DNA of 64,000 nt from an uncultured Erysipelotrichaceae bacterium (GCA_947649125.1 CANSQL010000003.1:42760-106759); one strand, 5' to 3'; numbered from the stretch's first letter, positions 54,018 through 62,988 are shown. The notes: generated by a model from the sequence alone, not told the origin. Program-made: numbers and translations.

Positions 54018-55415
54018 ATGGCTTTTGAATCGTTAAGCGAAAGAATGAATAAAGCGTTCCGCAATATTACCGGTAAAGGAAAATTGACGGAAAAGAATAT
54101 GAATGATATGCTTCGCGAAGTTCGTATGTCTTTATTAGAGGCAGACGTTAATTATCGTGTCGTAAAGGACTTTATTGAAAGAGTCAAAGAAAAGGCTTTA
54201 GGAACAGAGGTCATGACCTCGATTAATCCGGGGCAGTTAGTTGTAAAAATCGTGCATGATGAAATCGTTGATTTGCTGGGAAGTGAGGATGCACCTTTAA
54301 ACTATAAGCCGAGCGGAATTACTGCGATTATGATGGTTGGTCTGCAAGGTACCGGTAAAACGACAGCGGCTGCTAAGATTGCCAATGTCATTAAGAAAAA
54401 GCAGGCGAGGAAACCGCTTTTGGTTGCGTGTGATATTATTCGTCCGGCTGCGATCGAACAGTTAAAGACGCTGGGTGAATCCATCGGTGTTGAGGTGTTT
54501 TCACTGGGGGTTGAAACACCGGCACTTGAAACGGCGAAGCAGGCACTTGCTTATGCGAAGCAACAACAATTTGATACGGTGATTTTCGATACTGCCGGTC
54601 GTTTGCATATCGATGAAGCATTAATGCAGGAATTATCCGACATCAAATCGGAAATCAATCCTGATGACATCTTATTGACTGTTGATGCGATGACCGGACA
54701 GGATATTGTAAATGTCGCACAGAGCTTTCATGAACAGCTGAATGTCAGCGGTCTTGTTTTAACAAAATTAGACGGTGATTCACGCGGCGGCGGTATCTTA
54801 TCGGTAAAAACGATTACGCAGGTACCGGTAAAATTCGTCGGTCTCGGTGAAAAGATCGATGATTTAGATGTATTCCATCCGGATCGCATGGCAGATCGTA
54901 TTCTAGGCATGGGTGATATTGTATCTTTGGTAGAGCAGGCACAGGAAAAGATGGACATGGAAGAAGGTGCCAAGTCTGCCAAGCGCATGATGAGCGGTCA
55001 GTTCACAATGGATGATATGTTGTTCCAATTCCAACAGATCAAAAAAATGGGTTCCTTAGGCGGAATGATGAAGCTGATACCGGGATTCTCTCAAATGGCA
55101 GGACAGATTGATGAGACAAAGGCTGAAAATACGATGAAGGTACGTGAAGCAATCATCAACAGTATGACAAAGGAAGAACGTGCGAATCCTTCTTTATTGA
55201 AGGCATCAAGAAAAAATCGTATTGCGCGAGGATCCGGAACTAAAGTACAAGACATCAATCGTCTGTTATCGGAATTTGATAAAATGAAGCAGATGATGAA
55301 ACAGATGTCGCAAATGGCAGGAAGCGGCAAAATGCCGATGGGAATGGGCGCTGCTATGAAGGGCATGGGTAAAATGCGCGGCTTTCCGGGAATGGGAAAA
55401 AAGCGTTTTAAATAA
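54018..55415 (+). CDS. ffh: Signal recognition particle protein Ffh
   Basis: GTPase that recognises signal sequences and targets ribosomes to the membrane with SRP RNA. 465 aa: N domain (1-90), G domain with GLQGTGKTT (108-116), DTAGR, TKLDGD and GxGE motifs, then a methionine-rich M domain ending in a Gly/Met/Lys tail. AGAGAGG sets ATG 54018. An extended -10 (TGC-TATAAT, 53969-53974) precedes it. ylxM, often upstream, is absent. Confidence 0.97.
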   Translation: MAFESLSERMNKAFRNITGKGKLTEKNMNDMLREVRMSLLEADVNYRVVKDFIERVKEKALGTEVMTSINPGQLVVKIVHDEIVDLLGSEDAPLNYKPSGITAIMMVGLQGTGKTTAAAKIANVIKKKQARKPLLVACDIIRPAAIEQLKTLGESIGVEVFSLGVETPALETAKQALAYAKQQQFDTVIFDTAGRLHIDEALMQELSDIKSEINPDDILLTVDAMTGQDIVNVAQSFHEQLNVSGLVLTKLDGDSRGGGILSVKTITQVPVKFVGLGEKIDDLDVFHPDRMADRILGMGDIVSLVEQAQEKMDMEEGAKSAKRMMSGQFTMDDMLFQFQQIKKMGSLGGMMKLIPGFSQMAGQIDETKAENTMKVREAIINSMTKEERANPSLLKASRKNRIARGSGTKVQDINRLLSEFDKMKQMMKQMSQMAGSGKMPMGMGAAMKGMGKMRGFPGMGKKRFK

Positions 55416-55440
55416 TAAATGATTGAAAAATACTGAAATT

Positions 55441-55478
55441 TACAGGTGGCAAGGAAAAATACTTGACACCTGTTTTAT
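55441..55478 (+). terminator. Terminator of ffh, overlapping the rpsP promoter
   Basis: ACAGGTG pairs with CACCTGT, enclosing CAAG/CTTG, followed by four T. The downstream arm contains the -35 box of rpsP. Confidence 0.7.
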
Positions 55479-55490
55479 CTATGTTATAAT
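55463..55490 (+). promoter_or_regulatory. Promoter of the rpsP operon
   Basis: Perfect TTGACA (55463-55468), 16-bp spacer and perfect TATAAT (55485-55490). Confidence 0.75.
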
Positions 55491-55531
55491 TATACAGGTT
55501 TGATAAGAAACATATAGGAGGAAATATTTGA

Positions 55532-55804
55532 ATGGCAGTTAAATTAAGATTAAAAAGAATGGGTAAGAAAGGTAAACCTTTCTACCGTATTGTAGCGGCA
55601 GATTCTCGTTATCCGAGAGACGGTCGTATTATTGAAAGCATTGGTACTTACAATCCGACAACAAATCCGGCTCAGGTAACTTTAAATAATGAGTTAGCTG
55701 AAAAATGGCTGAAAAACGGTGCACAGCCATCTGATACTGTTCGTAATATCTTATCTAAAGAAGGTATCATGAAAAAATTGCACGAAGAAAAGAATGCAAA
55801 ATAG
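55532..55804 (+). CDS. rpsP: 30S ribosomal protein bS16
   Basis: 90 aa. [21 protein letters not shown] is the canonical N-terminus, with the GTYNP loop downstream. AGGAGG at about 55517-55523 precedes the ATG. First gene of rpsP-khpA-rimM-trmD-rplS. Confidence 0.97.
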   Translation: MAVKLRLKRMGKKGKPFYRIVAADSRYPRDGRIIESIGTYNPTTNPAQVTLNNELAEKWLKNGAQPSDTVRNILSKEGIMKKLHEEKNAK

Positions 55805-55805
55805 T

Positions 55806-56069
55806 ATGGTTGATTACGAAGCTGTCGTAATGAATCTTGTAAGACCAATCGTCGAAGATAAGGAAAGTCTTTCCGTTAAGATCATGGAAAGTTTAGATGA
55901 GCATGAAATTCTTGTTTATGTTTATGCGAACAATGATGATGTAGCTCGTTTAATCGGTCGCAAAGGAAGTATGGCTTCCGCAATTCGTCATATGATGTCG
56001 GTTGCTTCTCGTAAGGAAGAAGACAAGCGCATTAATATCAAGTTTGAATCTTATGGAGATGCGCTGTAA
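55806..56069 (+). CDS. khpA: KH-domain RNA-binding protein KhpA (YlqC)
   Basis: 87 aa with a type II KH domain and the GRKGS loop (ARLIGRKGSMASAIRHMM). KhpA pairs with KhpB to bind RNA and affects cell size and division in streptococci. ATG 55806 gives the usual MVDYEA start; ATG 55794 would overlap rpsP. Its final codons form the upstream arm of a terminator. Confidence 0.92.
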   Translation: MVDYEAVVMNLVRPIVEDKESLSVKIMESLDEHEILVYVYANNDDVARLIGRKGSMASAIRHMMSVASRKEEDKRINIKFESYGDAL

Positions 56070-56083
56070 AACGCATCTTTTTT
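56057..56083 (+). terminator. Internal terminator at the end of khpA
   Basis: AGATGCG (56057-56063, inside khpA) pairs perfectly with CGCATCT (56072-56078), followed by six T. It lies 18 bp before rimM and should reduce downstream transcription. Confidence 0.75.
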
Positions 56084-56101
56084 ACAGATAGTGAGGAAGA
56101 T

Positions 56102-56602
56102 ATGGAATACAGAACTATTGGCTTTGTAGCAGGAACACACGGAATCAAAGGTGAGATCCGTGTAAAGGTACAGACAGATTTTGTGGATGAGCGCTTTGCG
56201 ATCGGGTCTTGTGTGTATTTGGAAAAGGATCAGAAAATGCTTCCGTTTACGATTGAAACAGTGCGTCCGCATAAAGGAATGCTGCTGGTGAAAATGAAAG
56301 AAATATTTAATCTGAACGAGGTGGAAGATTGGAAAAGCTGCCGTCTGTGTGTCAGTGCGGATCAGCTTCATGAATTAGATGAGGATGAAATCTATTATCA
56401 TGATCTTTTAAATATGCGTGTCGTTGATGAGGAAGATCACGAACTGGGACATGTAAGTGAAATTATTGAAAGCGGCGCACATGCGATTATTCGTGTAAAA
56501 GGGGAAAAGGAACTGTTGATCCCTTATGTGAAAAGCTTTATTATTCACGTGGATGTGAAGGAACATGTTCTTGTGGCAAGACTTATTGAGGGAATGCTAT
56601 GA
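56102..56602 (+). CDS. rimM: Ribosome maturation factor RimM
   Basis: 16S rRNA processing factor acting on the 30S head, binding uS19. 166 aa: N-terminal beta barrel with GFVAGTHGIKGEIRVK and C-terminal PRC barrel with IPYVKSFI. GAGGAAG precedes the ATG. Its stop overlaps trmD by 4 bp (ATGA). Confidence 0.95.
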   Translation: MEYRTIGFVAGTHGIKGEIRVKVQTDFVDERFAIGSCVYLEKDQKMLPFTIETVRPHKGMLLVKMKEIFNLNEVEDWKSCRLCVSADQLHELDEDEIYYHDLLNMRVVDEEDHELGHVSEIIESGAHAIIRVKGEKELLIPYVKSFIIHVDVKEHVLVARLIEGML

Positions 56603-57327
56603 AAATAACAGTGCTGACGCTGTTTCCCGAATTTTTTGATCGCTTTGTCGAAACGTCAATCATTAAACGTGCGATTGAACAAGGGCATGTTGAATTTTCC
56701 TGTGTGGATTATCGTCAATATACGTTGGATAAGCATAATCATGTGGACGATACGCCGTGCGGCGGCGGTGCGGGCATGGTGCTGATGTGCCAACCGATTA
56801 TTGACTGTATTAAGGCGGTGCGCGATGAGCATTCTCTGGTGGTAATGATGACACCGCAAGGTCAAAAATTTACGCAACAGACAGCGCATTCCTTTGCGAA
56901 AGTCAATCATTTGATTTTATTATGCGGTCATTACGAGGGGTTTGATGAGCGTATTCGTGATTATGTAGATATGGAAGTATCGCTCGGTGATTTTGTTTTG
57001 ACCGGCGGAGAGGGCGCCGCTATGGTAATTTCTGATGCGGTGATCCGCTTGTTAAACGGGGTAATTCAAACACAATCGCATGAGGATGATTCCTTTGAAA
57101 ACGGTTTGTTGGAGTACCCGCAATATACTCGACCGATTGAATATGACGGTAAAAAGGTACCTGAGGTATTGTTAAGCGGACATCATAAAAATATAGCGAC
57201 ATGGCGCTTAAAAGAATCGCTCAGAAAAACGCTGTTACAGCGTCCCGATTTATTGGAAAATCGGGAGTTTTCCAAAGAGGAAGCTGCTTTATTAGCGGAA
57301 ATTACGCAAGAGGAACAAAAAAAATAG
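56599..57327 (+). CDS. trmD: tRNA (guanine37-N1)-methyltransferase TrmD
   Basis: Makes m1G37, which prevents frameshifting. 242 aa SPOUT enzyme with LTLFPEFFD, DDTPCGGGAGMV, GHYEGFDERI and SLGDFVLTGGE (the SAM knot) and the catalytic Asp region SHEDDSF. Translationally coupled to rimM by an ATGA overlap. Confidence 0.97.
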   Translation: MKITVLTLFPEFFDRFVETSIIKRAIEQGHVEFSCVDYRQYTLDKHNHVDDTPCGGGAGMVLMCQPIIDCIKAVRDEHSLVVMMTPQGQKFTQQTAHSFAKVNHLILLCGHYEGFDERIRDYVDMEVSLGDFVLTGGEGAAMVISDAVIRLLNGVIQTQSHEDDSFENGLLEYPQYTRPIEYDGKKVPEVLLSGHHKNIATWRLKESLRKTLLQRPDLLENREFSKEEAALLAEITQEEQKK

Positions 57328-57335
57328 AAAAAGTA

Positions 57336-57364
57336 TTGTCGTAATACATAAAATGTGCTATTAT
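57336..57364 (+). promoter_or_regulatory. Internal promoter for rplS
   Basis: TTGTCG (57336-57341), 17-bp spacer, TATTAT (57359-57364) with extended TGC. It would give rplS extra transcription beyond the khpA terminator. Confidence 0.55.
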
Positions 57365-57371
57365 TATTAAG

Positions 57372-57445
57372 CCTTTTGTATTCCTATGGAAAAGGTACGA
57401 AGGTTCCGCTGAACAATGTACGAATGATTCATGAGCCTCAACGGT
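57372..57445 (+). promoter_or_regulatory. Probable L19 leader RNA
   Basis: Structured leader before rplS: CCTT/AAGG with inner TTCC/GGAA, then GTTC-CGCT-GAAC nested in GTAC/GTAC. Position and structure suit the ribosomal protein L19 leader known in Bacillota, presumed to mediate autoregulation. Identification is from memory of the family. Confidence 0.55.
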
Positions 57446-57470
57446 ATATATGTGTAAAGGAGCCAGAAAA

Positions 57471-57821
57471 ATGAATTTACAATTAGTTAATGAAGTAACA
57501 AAAAATCAGTTAAAAACTGATATTCCGTTCTTTAGAACCGGAAGTACAGTACGTGTACACGTAAAAATCAAGGAAGGCGACAAATCCCGTATTCAGGTAT
57601 TTGAAGGTCTTGTAATTGCACGTCAGGGCGGCGGAATCAGCGAAATGTTTACCGTTCGTAAGATTTCCAATCAGATCGGTGTAGAAAGAACTTTCCCGTT
57701 ACATTCTCCGATTATCGATAAGATCGAAGTAATTCGTCACGGTAAGGTTCGCAGAAATAAATTGTATTATTTACGCGGTCGTTCTGGAAAAGCTGCTCGT
57801 ATCAAAGAAATCCGCAAGTAA
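57471..57821 (+). CDS. rplS: 50S ribosomal protein bL19
   Basis: 116 aa at the 30S-50S interface. Family sequence [25 protein letters not shown] and a C-terminal [29 protein letters not shown] sets ATG 57471. Followed by a terminator, so lepB is a separate unit. Confidence 0.97.
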   Translation: MNLQLVNEVTKNQLKTDIPFFRTGSTVRVHVKIKEGDKSRIQVFEGLVIARQGGGISEMFTVRKISNQIGVERTFPLHSPIIDKIEVIRHGKVRRNKLYYLRGRSGKAARIKEIRK

Positions 57822-57822
57822 G

Positions 57823-57851
57823 AAAAAGGCCGGGAGGATCCGGCTTTTTTA
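57823..57851 (+). terminator. Terminator of the rpsP-rplS operon
   Basis: AAAGGCCGG pairs with CCGGCTTTT (one G-U), loop GAGGAT, then a T run. Confidence 0.8.
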
Positions 57852-57874
57852 CTAGAGTATAGGAGGAATTCATC

Positions 57875-58450
57875 ATGGAGGAAACAAAAACTCTGTCACA
57901 GCGAATTCTTAAGGAATTGCTTGATTTGGCTAAAATATTTGTGATTTGCTTTGTGATTGTCTTTATTCTTACGCATTATGTCGCAAAGCCGATTCGGGTT
58001 GAGGGAAGCAGTATGTATCCGACTTTACAGGACGGACAGCTCGGCATCACCAATGTTTTTGCGGTGAAATTTCAAAATGTATCTCGTTTCGATGTGGTAA
58101 TTGTTTATAATGAAGAGCGCGGCGAGCATTGGGTGAAGCGTGTGATCGGTGTTCCCGGTGATACGGTGGAATCAAAAGATGATGTGCTGAAAATCAACGG
58201 AAAGGTTGTAGATCAATTCTTTCTGAATCAAACCTATGTAAAGGATATGCAGAAGGAAGGCAATTTTACGAGTGATTTCGGACCGGTTACGCTCAAAGAG
58301 GACGAGTATTGGCTGATGGGTGATAACCGCATCCGCTCCGAAGACAGCCGCATTCACGGACCGTTTAAGGAAAGTGAATTGGTCGGTAAGGATGTGTTGG
58401 TGATCTTTCCTTTCAATGAGTTTCAATATGTTCATAATACGGGGGATTAA
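57875..58450 (+). CDS. lepB: Signal peptidase I (first of a tandem pair)
   Basis: 191 aa type I signal peptidase. One N-terminal membrane segment (about 18-35), catalytic Ser46 in GSSMYPTL and Lys88 in HWVKRVIG, then the GDNR and SRIHGPF boxes. It cleaves Sec signal peptides outside the membrane. AGGAGG precedes the ATG. A second, divergent copy follows 24 bp later. Confidence 0.94.
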   Translation: MEETKTLSQRILKELLDLAKIFVICFVIVFILTHYVAKPIRVEGSSMYPTLQDGQLGITNVFAVKFQNVSRFDVVIVYNEERGEHWVKRVIGVPGDTVESKDDVLKINGKVVDQFFLNQTYVKDMQKEGNFTSDFGPVTLKEDEYWLMGDNRIRSEDSRIHGPFKESELVGKDVLVIFPFNEFQYVHNTGD

Positions 58451-58474
58451 TCACAGAGTGGAGTGTTGTAGCGT

Positions 58475-59056
58475 ATGGATGAACGTCGTTTAGCTAGAAA
58501 AACAAAAAGAGAAAATTTTTTACTGGAAGCAGTTGATTTATTACGTATTGTGATTATTGTCGTGGTATTGGTTTATTTAGTACCGATTTTTATCGTGCGC
58601 CCGGAAACAGTAGTCGGTCGCAGTATGCTTCCGACACTGCAGGACGGCGATCAAGGGTTGACCAATATTTTTACAACGCTTGTTTTCGGCATTCATCGCT
58701 TTGATGTGGTAGCGGTCGTAGAGCCTGACAGCGGCGATCAGTGGGTGAAGCGTGTAATCGGTTTACCGAATGAAACAGTTGCTTATCGTAACGGTGTATT
58801 GTACATTAACGATCAGGCGATGGAAGAGCCGTTTTTAAATGATGAGTATATTACCGGTACCGGTAAATCACGCAGTACTTTTACTTCTGATATGGCAGAG
58901 ATAACGTTGGGCGATAATGAATATTTTCTAGTTGGTGATAATCGCCCTGAATCACGTGATTCCCGCGAGCGCGGTCCGTTTCAACGCTCGGATATAATCG
59001 GTAAGCATTTCTATGTGTTTTATCCGAATTTAAGAATTGTGACAAATGATGACTGA
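58475..59056 (+). CDS. Signal peptidase I (second of a tandem pair)
   Basis: 193 aa with membrane segment at about 23-41, Ser50 in GRSMLPTL, Lys92 in QWVKRVIG and GDNR...SRERGPF. Same architecture as the preceding gene but clearly diverged, so this is an old duplication with possibly different substrates. The RBS is weak (GGAGTG about 14 bp upstream). Confidence 0.93.
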   Translation: MDERRLARKTKRENFLLEAVDLLRIVIIVVVLVYLVPIFIVRPETVVGRSMLPTLQDGDQGLTNIFTTLVFGIHRFDVVAVVEPDSGDQWVKRVIGLPNETVAYRNGVLYINDQAMEEPFLNDEYITGTGKSRSTFTSDMAEITLGDNEYFLVGDNRPESRDSRERGPFQRSDIIGKHFYVFYPNLRIVTNDD

Positions 59057-59140
59057 TGAAGCTGTTAATATTCATGATGTTTATGTATGAAACGAAAGGC
59101 TTCTGATTATCAAATAAAAGGCATCTTAATAATTTATGAT

Positions 59141-59172
59141 AAGGCTGCGGGTCGTTTGGTTGCAGTCTTTTA
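59141..59172 (+). terminator. Terminator of the lepB pair
   Basis: AAGGCTGC pairs with GCAGTCTT (one G-U) around a 13-nt loop, followed by T4. The remaining gap to 59369 holds a probable extended -10 promoter (TGT-TATAAT, 59270-59275) for the next gene. Confidence 0.7.
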
Positions 59173-59369
59173 TGATACTGATGAGAAGTTCACGGTAAAT
59201 CTTAAGGGATAAGGTTTAGGGGTAGAAAATTATGAAAATATGCATTTACCGCTTTTTCGTGTTTCATGTTATAATAAGGTAACGATTATTAAACAGGCAG
59301 TGAATTACAGTATGGATTTTATGATAAAGCTTACTTCACGCTGTTTATGTAAAGGAAAGGTGAATAACA

Positions 59370-60359
59370 ATGAATTCTGTGATAATACCAGATAAGCTGA
59401 ATAAGGGTGATGAAATTCGTGTAATCGCACCTTCACAAAGTATGTGTTTATTGAGTGAAGAAACAATCACGATTGCGAAGCAGAGGTTAGAATCATTGGG
59501 ATTACGTGTAACCTTCGGAAAGCATGTGTTTCAACAAATTGATGAGGATTATGCGTGTGCATCAATCGCAGAGCGTGTGGCTGATCTCCATGATGCGTTT
59601 TCGGATCCTAATGTAAAGGGAATTCTGACAGCCATCGGCGGTTTTAATATTAATCAACTTTTGAATGATATTGACTTTGAGCTGATTAAACGCAATCCTA
59701 AAATCCTATGCGGTTTTTCTGATATTACGGCGTTATTAAATGCGATTTATGCAAAAACCGGCTTGATCACTTATTACGGACCGCATTTTTCTTCCTTTGG
59801 TATGAAGCATGGCTGTGATTATACACTTGCTTATTTTAAGCGGCTTCTGATGAAACAAGAACCGGTAACTGTTGCGGATTCTGAGCAGTGGAGTGATGAT
59901 TTGTGGTATATTCATCAGGAACAGCGAGATTTTATACTGAACGAAGGACGGTTGGTGTTGAATCCGGGCATAAGTGAGGGCAGAATCATCGGCGGCAATC
60001 TATGTACGCTGAATCTGTTGCTGGGCAGTGAATATATGCCGGATGTAGATAACAGTATTTTATTCCTTGAGGATGATGATCTCTCTGAAAAAGAATTTTT
60101 GCGCGAGTTTGATCGTAATTTACAGGCGCTGCTTCATCATGCCAAAGGGAAGAATATCAAAGGACTGGTACTCGGCAGGGCGCAAATAAATTCGTTCATG
60201 TCGCTTGATAAATGGCAGCGGTTGATAGAACTAAAACCGGAATTACAGAATATTCCGATTATGGTAAATATGAATTTCGGACATACAACTCCGATTTTTA
60301 CCTTTCCGATCGGCGGGAATGCATGTATGAGAGGCGCTGAATTGACGCTTTATGATTGA
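59370..60359 (+). CDS. S66 family peptidase (LD-carboxypeptidase/MccF-like)
   Basis: 329 aa serine peptidase. Catalytic Ser117 in CGFSDIT, Glu in LFLEDDD and His in NFGHTTP give the S66 triad. Length and the NFGHTTP region look more like the MccF branch, which detoxifies microcin C-like peptide nucleotides, than the murein LD-carboxypeptidase branch. No signal peptide, so cytoplasmic. AAAGG is about 10 bp upstream. Confidence 0.88.
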   Translation: MNSVIIPDKLNKGDEIRVIAPSQSMCLLSEETITIAKQRLESLGLRVTFGKHVFQQIDEDYACASIAERVADLHDAFSDPNVKGILTAIGGFNINQLLNDIDFELIKRNPKILCGFSDITALLNAIYAKTGLITYYGPHFSSFGMKHGCDYTLAYFKRLLMKQEPVTVADSEQWSDDLWYIHQEQRDFILNEGRLVLNPGISEGRIIGGNLCTLNLLLGSEYMPDVDNSILFLEDDDLSEKEFLREFDRNLQALLHHAKGKNIKGLVLGRAQINSFMSLDKWQRLIELKPELQNIPIMVNMNFGHTTPIFTFPIGGNACMRGAELTLYD

Positions 60360-60472
60360 AAAATAATAAATATAAAGGTTTAACAGAATCAATCATTACT
60401 GTCAATCTTTACTAAGAATACAAAAGATTTAATAATACGGCAGACTTATAAATTGATAAAGGAAGTGGATGT

Positions 60473-61348
60473 ATGTCAACCGATAATCAAACAAAAACAA
60501 ACATTAACTGGTTTCCCGGTCATATGACAAAGGCGAAAAGAGAAATGCAGGAAAAACTGCGCATGGTCGATATGGTTATTGAATTAAGAGATGCGCGTAT
60601 TCCCAATGCTTCACGCAATCCGATGATCGATGAGCTTTGCCAAAATAAACCGAGATTGATCATATTATCAAAAAAGGACAAGGCTGAGGAAAATCAAACA
60701 AAGCGATGGATTCAACATTTATCAAGCGATGAGGTACAGGTGTTGGCACTGGATATTCCGAAAGAAAATATTACGAAACCGGTTGTACAGGCAGCACAAG
60801 CGGTGATGAAGGAAAAACTGGAACGTCAAAGGCGCAGGGGAATTCGTCCTCGAGCTATACGGGCAATGGTTGTCGGAGTTCCTAATGTCGGGAAATCCAC
60901 CTTTATCAATAAAATTGTAAAGAAGCGCATCGCTCAAACCGGAGATCGCCCCGGAGTCACAAGAGCGCTGCAGTGGGCGAGGGTAAATGATCAGCTGGAA
61001 CTGCTGGATACACCGGGAGTGCTGTGGCCGAAGTTTGAGGATGAACGAGTCGGTTTGTGTCTTGCCGCCTGCGGTTCAATCAGAGATGAAATTCTGCCGA
61101 TTGAGGAAGTGGCATGTTGGATGATGAAAACGCTTTGCGTACGTAATCCGCAGGTGTTGGAAGCTCGCTATCAGATTACATGCTGTGAGGACCCTTATGA
61201 GATGTTTCAATGTATTGCGAAAGCAAGAGGCTTTTACAGAAACGGTCAGGAAATTGATGAAAAAAGAACGATCGATACATTTATTAAAGAAGTCCGCCAA
61301 GATAAATTAGGACGAATCACATGGGAGTATTGCGATGGAAACGACTAA
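60473..61348 (+). CDS. rbgA: Ribosome biogenesis GTPase RbgA (YlqF)
   Basis: Circularly permuted GTPase for late 50S assembly. G4 (LSKKD, 65-69) comes before G1 (GVPNVGKST, 135-143) and G3 (LLDTPG), as the permutation requires. The N-terminus NWFPGHMTKAKREM is the family hallmark. 291 aa. Overlaps rnhB by 14 bp, the usual rbgA-rnhB pairing. Confidence 0.95.
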   Translation: MSTDNQTKTNINWFPGHMTKAKREMQEKLRMVDMVIELRDARIPNASRNPMIDELCQNKPRLIILSKKDKAEENQTKRWIQHLSSDEVQVLALDIPKENITKPVVQAAQAVMKEKLERQRRRGIRPRAIRAMVVGVPNVGKSTFINKIVKKRIAQTGDRPGVTRALQWARVNDQLELLDTPGVLWPKFEDERVGLCLAACGSIRDEILPIEEVACWMMKTLCVRNPQVLEARYQITCCEDPYEMFQCIAKARGFYRNGQEIDEKRTIDTFIKEVRQDKLGRITWEYCDGND

Positions 61349-61955
61349 TGAATATGAAAAAAAATGGTGGAAGGAAGGGCGGTGCGGCGTCATCGGCTTA
61401 GATGAAGCGGGAAGAGGACCGATCGCAGGACCTTTGGTGGTAGCGGCAGTCATGTTCCCGGTTAATTATCATCATGAAGCGATCTATGATTCTAAAAAAA
61501 TAAGTGAGAAAAAGCGTAAGGAGCTGTTTCAGGTAATTATTCATGATGCGCTTGAATATCATATTGAAATCGTATCACCTAAGAAGATCGATGAATTAAA
61601 TATTTATCGGGCAACGCAGAAGGCAATGGAAAAACTCGTTGAGCGCTTCCGTTATAAAGACGGTGTATTAAGTGATGCGATGCCTTTACCGAACTGTGCT
61701 TTTGATGTGATTCCGATTGTGAAGGGCGATCAGAAAAGTGTCAGTATTGCGGCAGCCAGTATCTTAGCCAAGGTAACGAGAGATTGCATCATGAAAGCAT
61801 ATGATGTTCAGTTTCCGCAATACGGCTTTGCCAAGCATAAGGGTTATCCAACCAAGGCACATATTGAAGCACTTGATCAATACGGCGTATTGGATATTTA
61901 TCGCAGAAGCTATGCGCCCGTAAAGGATATGTGTCAGCTTCAGCTTGATCTTTAA
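61335..61955 (+). CDS. rnhB: Ribonuclease HII
   Basis: Degrades RNA in RNA-DNA hybrids and removes misincorporated ribonucleotides. 206 aa. GLDEAGRGPIAGP (21-33) supplies the first catalytic Asp/Glu; VKGDQKSVSIAAASILAKVTRD and HKGYPTKAH complete the site. Coupled to rbgA. Confidence 0.95.
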   Translation: METTNEYEKKWWKEGRCGVIGLDEAGRGPIAGPLVVAAVMFPVNYHHEAIYDSKKISEKKRKELFQVIIHDALEYHIEIVSPKKIDELNIYRATQKAMEKLVERFRYKDGVLSDAMPLPNCAFDVIPIVKGDQKSVSIAAASILAKVTRDCIMKAYDVQFPQYGFAKHKGYPTKAHIEALDQYGVLDIYRRSYAPVKDMCQLQLDL

Positions 61956-62005
61956 GCGACTGGCAAGCATATAGCTTATTTAAACGTAAAAACATACAGT
62001 AAATT

Positions 62006-62042
62006 GCACCTGTTTCACTTATATTGTAAGGCAGGTGTTTTT
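62006..62042 (+). terminator. Terminator of rbgA-rnhB
   Basis: CACCTG pairs with CAGGTG across a partly paired 19-nt loop, then five T. Confidence 0.65.
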
Positions 62043-62113
62043 ATGATCAAACAATTGCATATCGTTGATAATGTATGTGAATAAAGAATAATAAGAAAAA
62101 TAAGATAAATATA

Positions 62114-62141
62114 TTGACAATGGAAAAATAAATAATATAAT
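62114..62141 (+). promoter_or_regulatory. Promoter of the 62163-nfeD-SPFH operon
   Basis: Perfect TTGACA (62114-62119), 16-bp spacer and perfect TATAAT (62136-62141). Confidence 0.75.
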
Positions 62142-62162
62142 AATATTCAGGAGGCGGTGCAA

Positions 62163-62537
62163 ATGTTTACTTGGGTAAAAGGAAATGCATATACACCGGT
62201 TGCGACACTCTACGCAAATAACATCACTTTGAATCAGGCAGCGGCTGCGTTGGTTCAAGATGTGCGTTGGGTAATGCTCGGATTGGATCATGAGAATAAA
62301 AGAGTCGCGATTCGTCCTGTTTCAAAACAGGAGATCGATCGTAAGCAGGTGATGCTGCAACAGCTTCATAAAGTATCATTAGGGAAAGGCTATGCGCGAA
62401 TTTCCAATAAACAGGTTATGGAGGAAATTGCGGATATGCTGAAGCAGCCGTTAAACGGTGATAAGTTTGAAGCTGTTTATGATGAGGCAAGCAATTTATT
62501 AGTGATTGAATTAATGAAGCAGCGAGAAAAGGGGTGA
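62163..62537 (+). CDS. Protein of unknown function in the nfeD operon
   Basis: 124 aa cytoplasmic protein without a recognised motif. The layout (N-terminal AYTPVATLYANNITLNQAAAALV, then VRWVMLGLDHENKRVAIRPV) suggests a small alpha/beta fold, perhaps DNA- or RNA-binding. AGGAGG lies 8 bp before ATG 62163. Five bp separate it from nfeD, so it is co-expressed with the membrane pair. Confidence 0.7.
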   Translation: MFTWVKGNAYTPVATLYANNITLNQAAAALVQDVRWVMLGLDHENKRVAIRPVSKQEIDRKQVMLQQLHKVSLGKGYARISNKQVMEEIADMLKQPLNGDKFEAVYDEASNLLVIELMKQREKG

Positions 62538-62542
62538 ATTGA

Positions 62543-62977
62543 ATGGAAATGGATATAGTTTGGATAGGGATCGGAGTTCTCGCACTTGTTTTAGAAATAT
62601 TGACACCGACTGCACTTGTCAGTATTTGGATCACAATCGGTGCTTTGGCAGCTTGGTTATGTGCTGCTTTAGGGCTGTCTTGGGTAGTTCAGGCAAGTGT
62701 TTGTGTAATTGTTTCCGTACTGTTTATTATCGTCGTAAGACCGTTTGCGGTAAAATATCTGCGCGGTAATACGGTACCGACCAATGCCGATCGCATCATC
62801 GGAGAAACCGCGATTGTGATAAAGGAAATCAATGAGCAGCATTGGGGCGAAGTCAAGGTACAGGGAATGGTTTGGAGTGCTGTCAGTCGCTCTCATGAGG
62901 TGATTGAGGTCGGGAAAAAGGTACGAATAATAGCGATAGAGGGTGCGAAATTACTTGTTTCGCAGCTGTCTGATTAA
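62543..62977 (+). CDS. nfeD: NfeD family membrane protein
   Basis: 144 aa. Three to four membrane helices (to about 68) are followed by a C-terminal OB-fold (DRIIGETAIVIKEI, GEVKVQGMVWSAVS). Short NfeD proteins partner with SPFH proteins in membrane microdomains, and the next gene is such a protein. ATG 62549 is an alternative start. Confidence 0.9.
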   Translation: MEMDIVWIGIGVLALVLEILTPTALVSIWITIGALAAWLCAALGLSWVVQASVCVIVSVLFIIVVRPFAVKYLRGNTVPTNADRIIGETAIVIKEINEQHWGEVKVQGMVWSAVSRSHEVIEVGKKVRIIAIEGAKLLVSQLSD

Positions 62978-62988
62978 GGAGGATAATT

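Noticed and set aside
55806..57821. Programmed frameshift or recoding in overlapping gene ends (for example rimM/trmD, sufD/sufS)
   Set aside because: These are ordinary short overlaps with normal stops; no slippery sequence with a downstream structure was seen.
61975..62042. Possible regulatory leader between rnhB and the 62163 gene
   Set aside because: The hairpin ends in a T run and precedes the next promoter, so it is most simply the rnhB terminator.
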